Of a DNA stretch of 64,000 nt, positions 1 to 7,283 are shown in pieces. The position numbers were made by a program, and so were the translations under genes. Positions within the stretch are counted from its first letter, which is position 1; every line of letters begins with the position of its first letter. Under the pieces are notes generated by a model. It ran no database searches. It was not told the origin of the DNA and saw only the letters and a list, made by a program, of their open reading frames with translations. This DNA comes from Cupriavidus pampae (GTDB lineage Bacteria; Pseudomonadota; Gammaproteobacteria; Burkholderiales; Burkholderiaceae): the NCBI RefSeq assembly GCF_914271485.1, contig NZ_CAJZAG010000015.1, forward strand, positions 95,830-159,829. The letters run 5' to 3'.

Positions 1-807
1 CTCGACCTCCTGCTTCGACATCCAGAACTTGACGCCCACCAGCTTGCCGCGTGCCATCCACACGGTCTGCATGGCGGCGTGCGCCTTCTGCAAAACGTAA
101 ATCGAGGTCGTGGGCATCTCGATGAGGCCAAGGCCCGGGGCGTGCGGCACGGCAAAGTAGAAGCTGGCGGAGAGGTTGCAACCACCGCCCTGATACTGGG
201 GGCAGTGCTGCGGGTCGCAAAGGCCGTCGGGTATGTCGTCGTCCTGGCGCAGGATCACTGTGCGGCCGCCCCACAGTCGTTTAGCACGTGTGGCACGTGC
301 ATCGCGCTCGGGTGGCGCATACATCTTGCAGTAGCGCCGGCCATCGCTGCCGTACTCGGAGAAGTACTGCCTCCCGCTCTGGGTCCATGCGACGAGCTGG
401 TTAGGCATATTGCTCAGCCAGTCGTCAAACGCGAAGATCACCGGAAAACGCCACAAGCGGAATCCGTGGCCGTCGCCACGGTCTTCGCCATAGCGCTGAA
501 CAATGTCTTCGGCGACTGCCGCATTCGCAAAGTCCGAACCGCGGCACGTGAACCACGGAACGTTCTTGGGAACCAGCGCAGTCCTGATGCCAGTGGCGCG
601 CTGAATCTCGGTCCCGATTTGCTCGAACGACTTGCCCTGCGCGAGCAGCGCGTCGTGGAGGGCTACGGCTTTAGGACTCTCGCGCGCGGCCTTGGTCAGC
701 ACCTTGATGCCAGGACGGATCTTGCCAATGATGGGCGGCCGCATGGGCCGCTCTTCTAGGAGGCTTCGGCGTTCGCCGGGCTCGCTGTAGGTGATGGGTG
801 CATGCAT
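1..807 (-). CDS. Recombination-directionality-factor-like protein, 3' end outside window
   Basis: An open frame of at least 269 codons runs off the left edge, so the C-terminus is missing. The start is ATG at 807, preceded by an AAGGAAC ribosome site. A conserved core near residues 195-240 has a Cys cluster (CDPQHCPQYQGGGC) followed by a patch reading MPTTSIYVLQKAH. This resembles the phiC31 gp3-type recombination directionality factor family, members of which are often annotated 'hydrolase or metal-binding protein' in Burkholderiales plasmids. The role in controlling integrase direction is inferred from that family resemblance. It overlaps the end of the upstream gene by about 50 bases, so the two are probably co-transcribed. 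Confidence 0.6.
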   Translation of the reverse strand, partial: MHAPITYSEPGERRSLLEERPMRPPIIGKIRPGIKVLTKAARESPKAVALHDALLAQGKSFEQIGTEIQRATGIRTALVPKNVPWFTCRGSDFANAAVAEDIVQRYGEDRGDGHGFRLWRFPVIFAFDDWLSNMPNQLVAWTQSGRQYFSEYGSDGRRYCKMYAPPERDARATRAKRLWGGRTVILRQDDDIPDGLCDPQHCPQYQGGGCNLSASFYFAVPHAPGLGLIEMPTTSIYVLQKAHAAMQTVWMARGKLVGVKFWMSKQEVE

Positions 808-1064
808 ACGTTCCTTTTCCTTTCCACTAGGAATTGAACGACGCTCGCGCGGATGGACGCAGCATGCTCCCGAAGGCGCAGGGCTGTGTCGGCCCCGCGC
901 TGGGTCGTTACGCGATTGAGGAAGTCCGCTTGCGCGGCTTCCGAGAGACAGGCGACATGAGACGCCTCACAAAGTGTTCGCCAGGCTTGCGGCATGTCCT
1001 TGTATTGCGGACGGCGCAGGTCCAGCGTTGCCGCGATCGCGGCGGTAATCTCGTTCTGGTGCAT
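756..1064 (-). CDS. Small hypothetical protein, element backbone
   Basis: A protein of 102 residues beginning MHQNEITAAIAATLDLRR. The start at 1064 is preferred over the in-frame ATG at 1070 because GAGGAG lies 6 nt upstream of it. It is mostly helical, with no membrane segment and no motif that I recognise. Its 3' end overlaps the start of the RDF-like gene, which suggests translational coupling. A terminator-like hairpin lies just upstream, so it has its own promoter or is read through that hairpin. I do not know its function. Confidence 0.55.
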   Translation of the reverse strand: MHQNEITAAIAATLDLRRPQYKDMPQAWRTLCEASHVACLSEAAQADFLNRVTTQRGADTALRLREHAASIRASVVQFLVERKRNVCMHPSPTASPANAEAS

Positions 1065-1113
1065 GAGCATCTCCTCAGGAAGGGAAGATCGAGGTCTCTC
1101 ACCAGACAGAAAC

Positions 1114-1195
1114 AAAAAAAGCCCGCTCCGGATTGCGCCGGCAGCGAGCTTGTCGATTCAGATACCAGCAACGCCACGCCCCTTCCGGGGGCGTG
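1114..1195 (-). terminator. Rho-independent terminator plus strong upstream hairpin
   Basis: On the minus strand a stem (GCTCGCTGCCGG pairing imperfectly with CCGGAGCGGGC) is followed by seven T residues at 1114-1152. A second perfect GC-rich hairpin lies at 1171-1195 (GCCACGCCCC pairing with GGGGCGTGGC). It would stop minus-strand transcripts coming from the 1.2-1.6 kb region before the gene at 1064. Confidence 0.6.
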
Positions 1196-1361
1196 GCATT
1201 GTGGGAGCGGCGCACTGATGCGCGCTGCTCTATGTTGAGGACGTAAAGTCGCCCTCGTGCAGCACGGTCACGCTGCACAACAACCCTTTTCGCGAACCCA
1301 CAGGTTCGGCCGCAGGTTCACGGATCGGCTCGACGTCTGCCGTTCTGCCTAGGAGGGGCCT

Positions 1362-1583
1362 TTGAGAGAGATCCACATGGTCCCAGGCTCGAACAGTGTC
1401 CCGCATGCACTCACGAAGAGGCACAGCGAAGACGCGTATTACGAGCTGATGAGGGGAAGTGTTCGGCGAAAACACTTAGCACAAGGAATATCCACACTGG
1501 TAGCCAACCAGTCGGTGCGTGCGCAGATGCACGACTTGATGCAGAGAATGGACTCGCAAGGAGTCAGGTCGATGCGTCAGTGA
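1362..1583 (+). CDS. Possible small hypothetical protein
   Basis: A 73-codon frame starting at TTG 1362, with AGGAGG five bases upstream; an ATG alternative lies at 1377. The predicted protein is charged and helical, with no recognised domain. Evidence against it is that its 3' end overlaps a minus-strand copy of the repeated GCGTC/ATCGAC element. A minus-strand frame (1230-1475) is also open over this stretch. Coding is therefore uncertain. Confidence 0.35.
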   Translation: MREIHMVPGSNSVPHALTKRHSEDAYYELMRGSVRRKHLAQGISTLVANQSVRAQMHDLMQRMDSQGVRSMRQ

Positions 1584-1588
1584 CGCGG
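1551..1588 (-). promoter_or_regulatory. GCGTC/ATCGAC structured element, orphan copy
   Basis: Minus strand: stem GCGTC-ACT-GACGC, then ATCGACC, then hairpin GACTC-CTTGC-GAGTC. The same order of parts precedes several backbone genes. Here no recognisable gene follows before the terminator at 1114-1152, so it may lead a small unannotated RNA or peptide. Confidence 0.55.
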
Positions 1589-1727
1589 GGTATGGAAAGG
1601 ATTGTGGCAGATTCTCGCCGGAGAAAAAGTCAGAAAGCTCAGCAATTTCGTATAGCTTTCACCGCCCGATGGTGAGCTTTTGTGTCGGACAATTTCCTGC
1701 GAGAGAGTTCTACATACGTACGGAAAA

Positions 1728-2360
1728 ATGGCCGAATCATGTGATCCCCACTTTCGGGGGACGGAGCCTGACGTTCAGTCGCAGTCGCCTGAACCTTACA
1801 GCAGCCTCCAGGAAAGCAGCATCTCCCTGCAAACCCCTTCTCCAGACAGCGGGCCCAAGCCGATCCGGCGACTGCTCAGCCAGGACCGTGTGTCCAGAAT
1901 CGTTCCGCACACGGACAGCGGCACGGTGCTCACCTACTGTTCCGACTTCGTGCGCAATTTCCTGCGCAGCGACTACAACTTCATCGCGTCCAAGATGAGC
2001 GTCGCGACAAAGGGCAAGACCCTCGCGCTGGACAATCGCTTTCGCGACGCCAATACGTGGATGGACGAGAAGCTTGCGTGGTCCCGTAGCTTCCGGCGCC
2101 GCAGCATGAGTCTGCGCTACGACAAGCGCGAGGTTGTCGTCACCAACTCCCTGGCCGGCCGGCTGATCCGCCTGCTGAACCAGCACGATCAATTGTTCGC
2201 GAACGTCCTTGGCGCCTACATGGCCGGCAACATCGATGCCGCGCAGAAGGACGATGCGCTTCTCGGGGCGGGTCGCCACATCCGCGCGATTCACCGCCTC
2301 TGCATCCCCGACAACGACCGATTCTCCCGCGACGGCAAGCTGCTCGAAGTGAACCGCTGA
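1728..2360 (+). CDS. Hypothetical protein, first gene of bactofilin operon
   Basis: A protein of 210 residues from ATG 1728 (MAESCDPHF). An upstream TTG at 1680 would add 16 residues, but the ATG gives a more usual N-terminus. The first 60 residues are Ser/Pro-rich and probably disordered; the rest looks folded and basic. There is no signal peptide. The C-terminal half, with AQKDDALLGAGRHIRAI, faintly recalls DUF1845-type proteins of integrating conjugative elements, but I would not rely on that. It is followed after 23 nt by a single-pass membrane protein and then by a bactofilin, all on the plus strand, so the three probably act together. Confidence 0.6.
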   Translation: MAESCDPHFRGTEPDVQSQSPEPYSSLQESSISLQTPSPDSGPKPIRRLLSQDRVSRIVPHTDSGTVLTYCSDFVRNFLRSDYNFIASKMSVATKGKTLALDNRFRDANTWMDEKLAWSRSFRRRSMSLRYDKREVVVTNSLAGRLIRLLNQHDQLFANVLGAYMAGNIDAAQKDDALLGAGRHIRAIHRLCIPDNDRFSRDGKLLEVNR

Positions 2361-2383
2361 TCCTTCTCATTCAGAGGACTTTG

Positions 2384-3028
2384 ATGGATATCCAAGAAAT
2401 CGCTCGCCTGCACGCGCGATACGCCGAGCCACCGCTTACGATCGACATGCCCAGCCGCGGCCATGGCACGCCGATGCTCGAGCAACCGCAGGAAGCTGCG
2501 GCTAGCACGAACACAACAACGATGTGGGGTCGGCTTCCCGAATGGCAGCGCTTGGTCGTCGTCATGCTTCTGGTTACAGCGGTCGCATTCCCCATTGGCA
2601 GGTGGGCCGCGTCTGGTGGCAAGCGTGACGCACAAACGGCGGTGACCAAGGGCCCAGCCGGGGAAGGTACATCGGGTACTCCTACCGAGGGCGGGAGCCC
2701 CCAAGCCGAGGAATGGCCCCCGAAAGCATCTGTGACTATCCCCGAGCGCGATGCCATCGAACCTCAGCGCGCCGCGGTCCCCGCGCAACAGATTGCCGGT
2801 GTCGCAAGCACAGCGCCTGCACCACCTGTCGCGCAGACGCCAGCTTCCAGCGCCGACGCGGCCGCCCCCAGGGTAAAGGCTCCGACAAAGACTCCCACTG
2901 TGTCCCCCCAAGCGCCCACAAGAACAACGCCAACATCCAATTTCCAGACCCACGCCACGCCAACGCAGCAGACACCGCAGGCGCCACACGCAAGCGAGCA
3001 GCGTCGTAACGAGATAAAGCTTTTCTGA
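2384..3028 (+). CDS. Single-pass membrane protein with Pro/Thr/Ala-rich tail
   Basis: A protein of 214 residues from ATG 2384, with AGAGGA upstream. Residues 1-48 are cytoplasmic. A hydrophobic segment (LVVVMLLVTAVAFPIGRW) spans about residues 52-70. The remaining 140 residues are low-complexity, rich in Pro, Thr, Ala and Gln, ending NEIKLF. The topology is N-in with a long periplasmic or wall-spanning linker, as in TonB-, TrbI- or cell-envelope scaffold proteins. It ends 3 nt before the bactofilin start, so the two are translationally linked. A role as a membrane anchor or partner for the bactofilin is inference. Confidence 0.65.
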   Translation: MDIQEIARLHARYAEPPLTIDMPSRGHGTPMLEQPQEAAASTNTTTMWGRLPEWQRLVVVMLLVTAVAFPIGRWAASGGKRDAQTAVTKGPAGEGTSGTPTEGGSPQAEEWPPKASVTIPERDAIEPQRAAVPAQQIAGVASTAPAPPVAQTPASSADAAAPRVKAPTKTPTVSPQAPTRTTPTSNFQTHATPTQQTPQAPHASEQRRNEIKLF

Positions 3029-3031
3029 ACC

Positions 3032-3424
3032 ATGTCCACAGCAAACTTCAGCCTTATCTCAGCAGGCCTCAGCATCCATGGGGACGTTGTCGCGGATCAC
3101 GGCATCAGTTGCCTCGGGCTGGTAGGCGGCGACCTGCGATCGTCACAGGGCCTCGTTCATGTCGGGACTGAGGGTCTGATTCGCGGTACCGTCGAGGGCG
3201 ATCACCTTCTCCTCGACGGTACTGTCGAGGGCGATGTCATCGCACGCGTCTCCCTTCACATCAATGGCAAGGTCAAAGGCCGCATCGCCTATGCCGGCAC
3301 CATTCGCCTTGGACCCAATGCAGCGCTCGAAGGGACGATCTCCCGCGTCGCCGGCATCGGATACGAAGCACCGGTTACGCCAGGCCGCGCCGTCGAGGCA
3401 CAGCCCGAACCCACAAACGCATAA
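3032..3424 (+). CDS. Bactofilin-family polymer-forming protein
   Basis: A protein of 130 residues made almost entirely of short beta-helix turns with the bactofilin rhythm: GLSIHGDVVADHGISCLGLVG, then GLIRGTVEGD, GTVEGDVIARV, INGKVKGRIA, and AALEGTISRV. Bactofilins (PF04519, formerly DUF583) self-assemble without nucleotide into filaments that scaffold membrane or cell-wall machinery. The length and the short disordered tail (residues 112-130) are typical. It is the last gene of a three-gene operon and is followed by a bidirectional terminator. Finding one on a plasmid-like backbone beside an unknown membrane protein suggests a scaffold for transfer, partition or envelope interaction; that role is inferred. 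Confidence 0.85.
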   Translation: MSTANFSLISAGLSIHGDVVADHGISCLGLVGGDLRSSQGLVHVGTEGLIRGTVEGDHLLLDGTVEGDVIARVSLHINGKVKGRIAYAGTIRLGPNAALEGTISRVAGIGYEAPVTPGRAVEAQPEPTNA

Positions 3425-3486
3425 GCATGCTCATCCTATTTCCGCAGTAAGCTCCCCTAAAACAGTACTGTTTCCGGCGACGGACA

Positions 3487-3525
3487 ACAAAAAACCCGAC
3501 GAGCGATTCGTCGGGTTTTTTGTTC
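3487..3525. terminator. Bidirectional terminator
   Basis: A perfect stem (AAAACCCGACGA, loop, TCGTCGGGTTTT) with a T-run on both strands. It separates the plus-strand bactofilin operon from the converging minus-strand gene that ends at 3524. Confidence 0.9.
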
Positions 3526-4060
3526 AGGGCAGAGTTTGGGGCTTCATGCTAACAATCTCCTCCACGGTGAATAGCTTTGGAATCATGATCCACGGGCCTC
3601 TACGACCCTCATCGTCGATAAACGCAACGACGGGCAAACGTCCGTCAATACGACATTCGAAAGTCCGCGTCCCACGCACCGTATCAAAAATCACATAGCG
3701 CGCGCCGTGGTGGATGACGAAGCTGTGGCCGTCCTGCCAGATGCGCAGCCCGGACTGGGATACGGCCGCGGGCATCGCTATCCGAAGAAGCCAGTCTTCA
3801 AACCCGAGCCCGGTGCCACCCCGTCGCGTCTCCGCGCGCCATTCATCGACTCTGTGACGCAGCCCCTGCCGCGGCAGATCCGCGATGACGACATCCAGCG
3901 GATCGGCGTCCGTGCGAGCCTTAGCTGCGCCGCGTCCTCGCCAGAGCAACTGCTGCACCTCCCGGCGCACCGTTGGAGACAGTGCATATACACAGAGCAC
4001 CAGTGCGATTTCGCAAACGATGGCAGTCTGACCAAGTACGTCTTCGATAGGGATTTGCAT
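3524..4060 (-). CDS. Hypothetical membrane-anchored protein
   Basis: A protein of 178 residues. An N-terminal hydrophobic stretch (residues 10-28, TAIVCEIALVLCVYALSP) is followed by a basic linker. The soluble C-terminal half contains short beta-rich phrases (RIWQDGHSFVIHHGARYVIF and VVAFIDDEGRRGPW). No family is recognised. ATG at 4060 sits only a few bases downstream of a terminator T-run and has no good ribosome site, so the start is uncertain. It ends inside the terminator shared with the bactofilin operon. Confidence 0.55.
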   Translation of the reverse strand: MQIPIEDVLGQTAIVCEIALVLCVYALSPTVRREVQQLLWRGRGAAKARTDADPLDVVIADLPRQGLRHRVDEWRAETRRGGTGLGFEDWLLRIAMPAAVSQSGLRIWQDGHSFVIHHGARYVIFDTVRGTRTFECRIDGRLPVVAFIDDEGRRGPWIMIPKLFTVEEIVSMKPQTLP

Positions 4061-4069
4061 AGCGCGACC

Positions 4070-4100
4070 AAAAAAGAGGCCCCGGACCTAGCCGGGGCCT
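4070..4100 (-). terminator. Rho-independent terminator after DUF932
   Basis: Minus strand: GGCCCCGG-CTAGGT-CCGGGGCC followed by TCTTTTTT. It ends transcription of the DUF932 gene, whose stop lies about 90 bases upstream on that strand. Confidence 0.85.
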
Positions 4101-4186
4101 TCGCCCGAAACGACCACTTCAACACCATTCAACGGCACTTTCAGTGGTCACTTAAGACTTGGTGAAGCACGCATCCCGGTTTTCGC

Positions 4187-5156
4187 TCATCCGATTAGCT
4201 CGAGCGCGGCATCCCAAGCCTTCTGCTTGAGTGCGGCGCCCGCGCCGAACCATGCTGAGTTCAACCGGTTTCCCGGGTTGCGGGCGCGCTGCTGGTGGTC
4301 GACGTACTCCGTGACGCTGTTCACAAGGCCCCATGCGGTGCCGGCAGCCGATTGCAGGGTCGCGCCGCGCCCGTTTCCCTCAAACAGACTCAGGACGGCC
4401 TTCACGCCGCGGTCGTTCACCTTCACGGAGCCCTCCGCTCCCGGCCTCGTCCACGAGTAGGTGAACAGACGCTGGAAGAAGCGTTCAGACTCGGTGTGGC
4501 TGACCTTGCGCTCGGCCAGCTCGTGCATGCGAACCATAAAGCCATCCCACGAAGAAATGGTGACGCCCAGTTCGTCCTTGACCGCCTGAGGATCAAACTC
4601 ACTGCGGTGCGGTACCTTCACCGCACCGCGGTTGCGGCCGAGCGCGATCTGCAGGGTGTTGTTGCAGACCACCCGCACCGACGTGAACTGGGCCGTGGTG
4701 GCGAGCGTCCCGTCGCAGGCGGTTGCCAGCAACAGGTAGCCGCGCACTTCGTCGCCGCCGGCGAGCGTGGTCGACTGGCCCGTGCGCGCGAGCGCCCAGA
4801 GTTTGCGGCCGCCCTTCAGCACACCAGCCGTTTCCAGTTGAAAGCCACCGACCTCGGTGAGGTCACGATAGAACTCGAGCACCTGCGAGGGCTGGACGAC
4901 CTGATAGCGCTGCGACACCGTCGAGAGGGGCGCCAGCGTAATCCGAGCGATACAGCACCTTCTGCTCGGAGAAGGCTTTCACGGCGTCCAACTCGTGCGC
5001 GCCGGTGCGAAACATGACGTCGGTCTCCTCGATACGCCAGTTCATGCCGGCGGCTTCGGCCCAAACGTCGAGCGGCTGGAAAGCTTGCAGGCGGTTGCCT
5101 AGGCCGTGCCAGGGTGTTGCACCAGCGTAGGCCATGGTTTGAACGAGATGGGACAT
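4187..5156 (-). pseudogene. DUF932 family protein, interrupted by a frameshift
   Basis: Two overlapping frames together make one DUF932 protein. The first starts at 5156 (MSHLVQTMAYAG, GGAGCAG upstream) and runs through FSEQKVLYRSD. The second supplies PLSTVSQRYQVVQPSQVLEF and the rest to the stop at 4187. The frame changes near 4937-4945. Removing one A/T base there restores the junction SDTLAPLSTVSQRY. DUF932 proteins are about 300-350 residues, common on plasmids and phages, often beside anti-restriction genes, with no proven biochemical role. Either the gene is broken by a 1-bp insertion or there is a sequencing error. The rest of the coding sequence is clean, so the change is recent. Confidence 0.8.
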
Positions 5157-5340
5157 GGAACTGCTCCTTGAAATGGAATGGCTCGCGTACGACGGGGTCA
5201 TTGCTTATCGCTGGATGACGCCGGTCGCGGGACAGATGGGGAGGGAGTGGAAACGCAATGAATTGCAATGCTCGTGCTGGTGTGAGACGTAGCGATGGGA
5301 TTGCAGAGACAGAGCACGCCCTTTCGGGGCGTGCTCCGAA
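5157..5340 (-). promoter_or_regulatory. DUF932 leader with strong hairpin
   Basis: Minus strand: a perfect 12-bp hairpin GGAGCACGCCCC/GGGGCGTGCTC (5312-5336) lies about 155 bases ahead of the start codon. The same GGAGCAC/GTGCTC words appear in the leaders of neighbouring genes. Here the pairing directly at the ribosome site is weak (UUCC with GGAG), so this is a divergent or extended version of the shared leader. Confidence 0.45.
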
Positions 5341-5357
5341 AGGGTTGGAAGAAAATG

Positions 5358-5414
5358 GCGACTCAGGCAGCCACTCAGGCAACGACTCATGCAGCGACTC
5401 AGGCAGCGACTGCA
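5358..5414. repeat. 12-bp tandem repeat, about 4.7 copies
   Basis: Units read GCGACTCAGGCA, GCCACTCAGGCA, ACGACTCATGCA, GCGACTCAGGCA and a partial GCGACTGCA. The array begins within the last codons of the DUF4313-like gene and extends into its 3' flank. It could be slippage-prone repeat expansion of the C-terminal coding end; a protein-binding iteron is less likely because it occurs only once. Confidence 0.8.
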
Positions 5415-5803
5415 GCGCGCCGCTTCGACTTGCTGCGGCTGCCCACGATTCGCACGGCCGCGATCTGACTGAGCAGCACGGGATCAGCAATGCGCCAGAT
5501 CTCGCCACGACCGTGGCCGACCTGGTTCCAGCGTCCTGCCTGCGCGAACTTGCCAGTCTCGAGCAATGCAGCCTTCAGCTCGCCCGGCAGATTCCAGTCC
5601 GCAGCGACGAAGATTTCGTCATCAGCGAGCTCGATGTCCGACAGGTTCACTGACAGCGCGCCATAAGGCATGCCGTCATCCGCGCAGACGAGCGAGATTG
5701 CCGCGCGCAGATTGCTTTCATACACGGTGGCACACAGCTTCACGCCGGCGGGATAGCTGGCCAAGCCAATGGCATAGACATGAACGTCCATCAGGGGACT
5801 CAT
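5399..5803 (-). CDS. DUF4313-like protein
   Basis: A protein of 134 residues from ATG 5803 (MSPLMDVHVYAIGL), where AAAGGAG lies 7 nt upstream; a second ATG follows four codons later. The pattern of a VYESNLRAAISLVCADD strand, then YGALSVNLSDIELADDEIFV, then a LLETGKFAQAGR helix resembles the DUF4313 family of plasmid-borne proteins of unknown function. The C-terminal tail is basic (RSKSKRRAAVAA) and ends within a tandem repeat. The start region is buried in an 11-bp leader hairpin. Confidence 0.6.
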   Translation of the reverse strand: MSPLMDVHVYAIGLASYPAGVKLCATVYESNLRAAISLVCADDGMPYGALSVNLSDIELADDEIFVAADWNLPGELKAALLETGKFAQAGRWNQVGHGRGEIWRIADPVLLSQIAAVRIVGSRSKSKRRAAVAA

Positions 5804-5850
5804 CAGGGGACTCCTTTGATAGGGGAATCGCCCTGACGGGACGACGCCCC
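5804..5850 (-). promoter_or_regulatory. SD-sequestering leader hairpin of DUF4313-like gene
   Basis: Minus strand: CAGGGCGATTCC (5835-5824) pairs with GGAGTCCCCTG (5814-5804), eleven base pairs with one bulged C and one U-G pair. It covers the ribosome site right up to the ATG at 5803. An upstream hairpin, ACGGG..CCCGT, precedes it. Confidence 0.7.
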
Positions 5851-5968
5851 GTGTGGGTATATGGAAAAAGTTGATCGCGCCCACGGGGGGGCGCGACAGT
5901 GAGGAACTGGATAAGGCGAAGGAACGAATCGACGGACACAGCAGTGCGTCGCTGATCAGATGCGCCGA

Positions 5969-6409
5969 TCAGATGTACCGATAGGCTCGCCTCGAGGGCA
6001 TCACGAAAGCCGGCGGCGGTTGACGTTCGTATGACGGGGACGATAGCGAGGGATACCGCCTACGCGGTTGGGGCAGCGTGCTGAAGCCTTCCACTACGGT
6101 GCCCAGTAGCTCGATCCTGATGGAGATGGAGGCGTACGTAGCGTCTTCAGACAAGACCTCCTCCAACATCCTGATCTCGAGAAGGTCGCAGATTGCGATA
6201 TTCCAGAGCCAGTCCCGCACAATGTCTCGCCAATGAGGGTTCTCAGCCGGGTTGCAGCGCGGGAAAAAGTAGATGCATTTCTCCTCGCGGTACGTTTGCC
6301 CGACGTAGACACCATCGTCATTGGCGACCCGGAAGTCGCGTAGACCTCGCTGCTTGCAAAAGAGAACCAAAGTTTCGGCTTGCTCGCGGGAGAGGAAAAT
6401 TCGATGCAT
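5969..6409 (-). CDS. DUF3085-like protein, paralogue 1
   Basis: A protein of 146 residues starting MHRIFLSREQAETLVLFC at 6409, directly after GGAGCAC. The conserved core is RVANDDGVYVGQT, then CIYFFPRCNP, then WRDIVRDWLW. It is clearly paralogous to the genes at 6532-6948 and 9539-9877. The sequence recalls the DUF3085 family, which has no known function. The C-terminal 40 residues are Pro/Ser/Arg-rich and diverge from the paralogues. Its leader has a 7-bp SD-masking hairpin. Confidence 0.65.
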   Translation of the reverse strand: MHRIFLSREQAETLVLFCKQRGLRDFRVANDDGVYVGQTYREEKCIYFFPRCNPAENPHWRDIVRDWLWNIAICDLLEIRMLEEVLSEDATYASISIRIELLGTVVEGFSTLPQPRRRYPSLSSPSYERQPPPAFVMPSRRAYRYI

Positions 6410-6475
6410 GCATGTGCTCCACATTGAAAGTCACGGAGCACGCCCGTCGGGCATGCCCCGATGGGTAAGTGAGAA
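6410..6475 (-). promoter_or_regulatory. SD-sequestering leader of DUF3085-like paralogue 1
   Basis: Minus strand: a hairpin at 6442-6466 (CCCATCGGG pairing with CCCGACGGG, loop GCATG) is followed by GTGCTCC (6441-6435) pairing perfectly with GGAGCAC (6420-6414), which contains the ribosome site. Confidence 0.75.
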
Positions 6476-6531
6476 GACCAGGTTGCGCACGATGCGCGTG
6501 TTGATGAGCTAGCCAGAACCGGAGGCTCCAG

Positions 6532-6948
6532 CTAGGAGCGTTTCCTGTGAACCTTCTTCCGATTCTTAGAAGGCCGAGGCCGGCGCGGGGGAATGCCCAT
6601 GCCACGCCGAGGGAGCTGACACATGCCGTCGACCACCGTGCCTAACTGCTCAATCGCGACACGGACGAATGGATATGGGGGATCTTCCTCCAGAGCCTCT
6701 TCGAAATGCTCAACATCCACCTCGTCACAGATCTCCATGTCCCAAAGCCGATCCCGCACTAGCTCTCGCCATAACGGGTCTTCGACGGGATCGCAGCCAG
6801 GGAAGTAAAACAAGCATTGGTCCTGGCCAAAGGTTTGGCCTACGTAGACGCCGTGATCGTTTGCGACGCGCACGGTAGTTTGGCCGTGCTTCTTGCAGAA
6901 GGCGACGAGCTCCTCCGCCTGTGCGCGACTGAGAAAAATTCGATGCAT
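6532..6948 (-). CDS. DUF3085-like protein, paralogue 2
   Basis: A protein of 138 residues (MHRIFLSRAQAEELVAFCKK). It shares with paralogue 1 the identical first seven residues, VANDHGVYVGQTF and the FPGCDPVEDPLW block, with a variable acidic middle (residues 75-90). The tail is strongly basic (RPSKNRKKVHRKRS), suggesting nucleic-acid contact. The start ATG at 6948 has GGAGCAT 4 nt upstream. The terminator at 7085 separates it from the upstream operon, so it depends on its own promoter. Confidence 0.65.
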   Translation of the reverse strand: MHRIFLSRAQAEELVAFCKKHGQTTVRVANDHGVYVGQTFGQDQCLFYFPGCDPVEDPLWRELVRDRLWDMEICDEVDVEHFEEALEEDPPYPFVRVAIEQLGTVVDGMCQLPRRGMGIPPRRPRPSKNRKKVHRKRS

Positions 6949-7062
6949 TCAGATGCTCCATGAGAATGTGTAACGGAGCACCCCACCGGGAGGCGCCCCG
7001 GCGGTCGGAATGGATCTGTAACTCAGGCGGTCATGCTGAGCGCGGGCGCCGCGTCCAACAGG
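6949..7062 (-). promoter_or_regulatory. SD-sequestering leader of DUF3085-like paralogue 2
   Basis: Minus strand: hairpin CCGCCGGG/CCCGGTGG, then TGCTCC (6980-6975) pairing perfectly with GGAGCA (6959-6954) at the ribosome site. A GCGTC-N9-GACGC stem lies near 7045-7062, but the ATCGAC word seen elsewhere is missing. Confidence 0.7.
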
Positions 7063-7084
7063 TTGACGCCTGCTTGAGTCAGAA

Positions 7085-7115
7085 AAGAAAAAACGCATCC
7101 CGAGGGATGCGTCCA
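7085..7115 (-). terminator. Rho-independent terminator
   Basis: Minus strand: GACGCATCCC-TC-GGGATGCGT followed by TTTTTCTTTT. It closes the operon 8149-7170 upstream of it. Confidence 0.9.
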
Positions 7116-7169
7116 AGCGGTGAGCCGACGGATCGGCTCCTGAGAAGAATTTGGCTGAGAAGGGGCTGG

Positions 7170-7283
7170 TCAACCCTCCCGGTCTAGGTCCCTGAGTTGC
7201 TCTTCGCGCTCTGCATTGCGCTGAACCCAAAGAAAGAAGGCGGCAATGCCCAATCCAAATACCAGAACAAATGGACCAAACAT
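7170..7283 (-). CDS. Small single-pass membrane protein (37 aa)
   Basis: The 37-codon frame begins MFGPFVLVFGLGIAAFFLWV, a hydrophobic helix of about 18 residues, then a charged tail (QRNAEREEQLRDLDREG). The ATG overlaps the stop of the upstream gene as TGATG, with AAGGAG 7 nt before it, a typical coupled start. It is followed at once by a terminator, so it is the last gene of the operon. Function is unknown; a partner of the two-helix membrane protein encoded just upstream is likely. Confidence 0.75.
   Translation of the reverse strand: MFGPFVLVFGLGIAAFFLWVQRNAEREEQLRDLDREG

Noticed and set aside
79..759. Plus-strand frame of 226 codons
   Set aside because: It is the antisense shadow of the RDF-like gene on the minus strand, which has a ribosome site and a conserved Cys motif.
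1230..1475. Minus-strand frame of 81 codons following the orphan ATCGAC element
   Set aside because: GTG start without a ribosome site and no family features; not enough to call it against the overlapping plus-strand frame.
5358..5414. Tandem repeats as a CRISPR array
   Set aside because: Units are 12 bp, contiguous, without spacers, and no cas genes are present.
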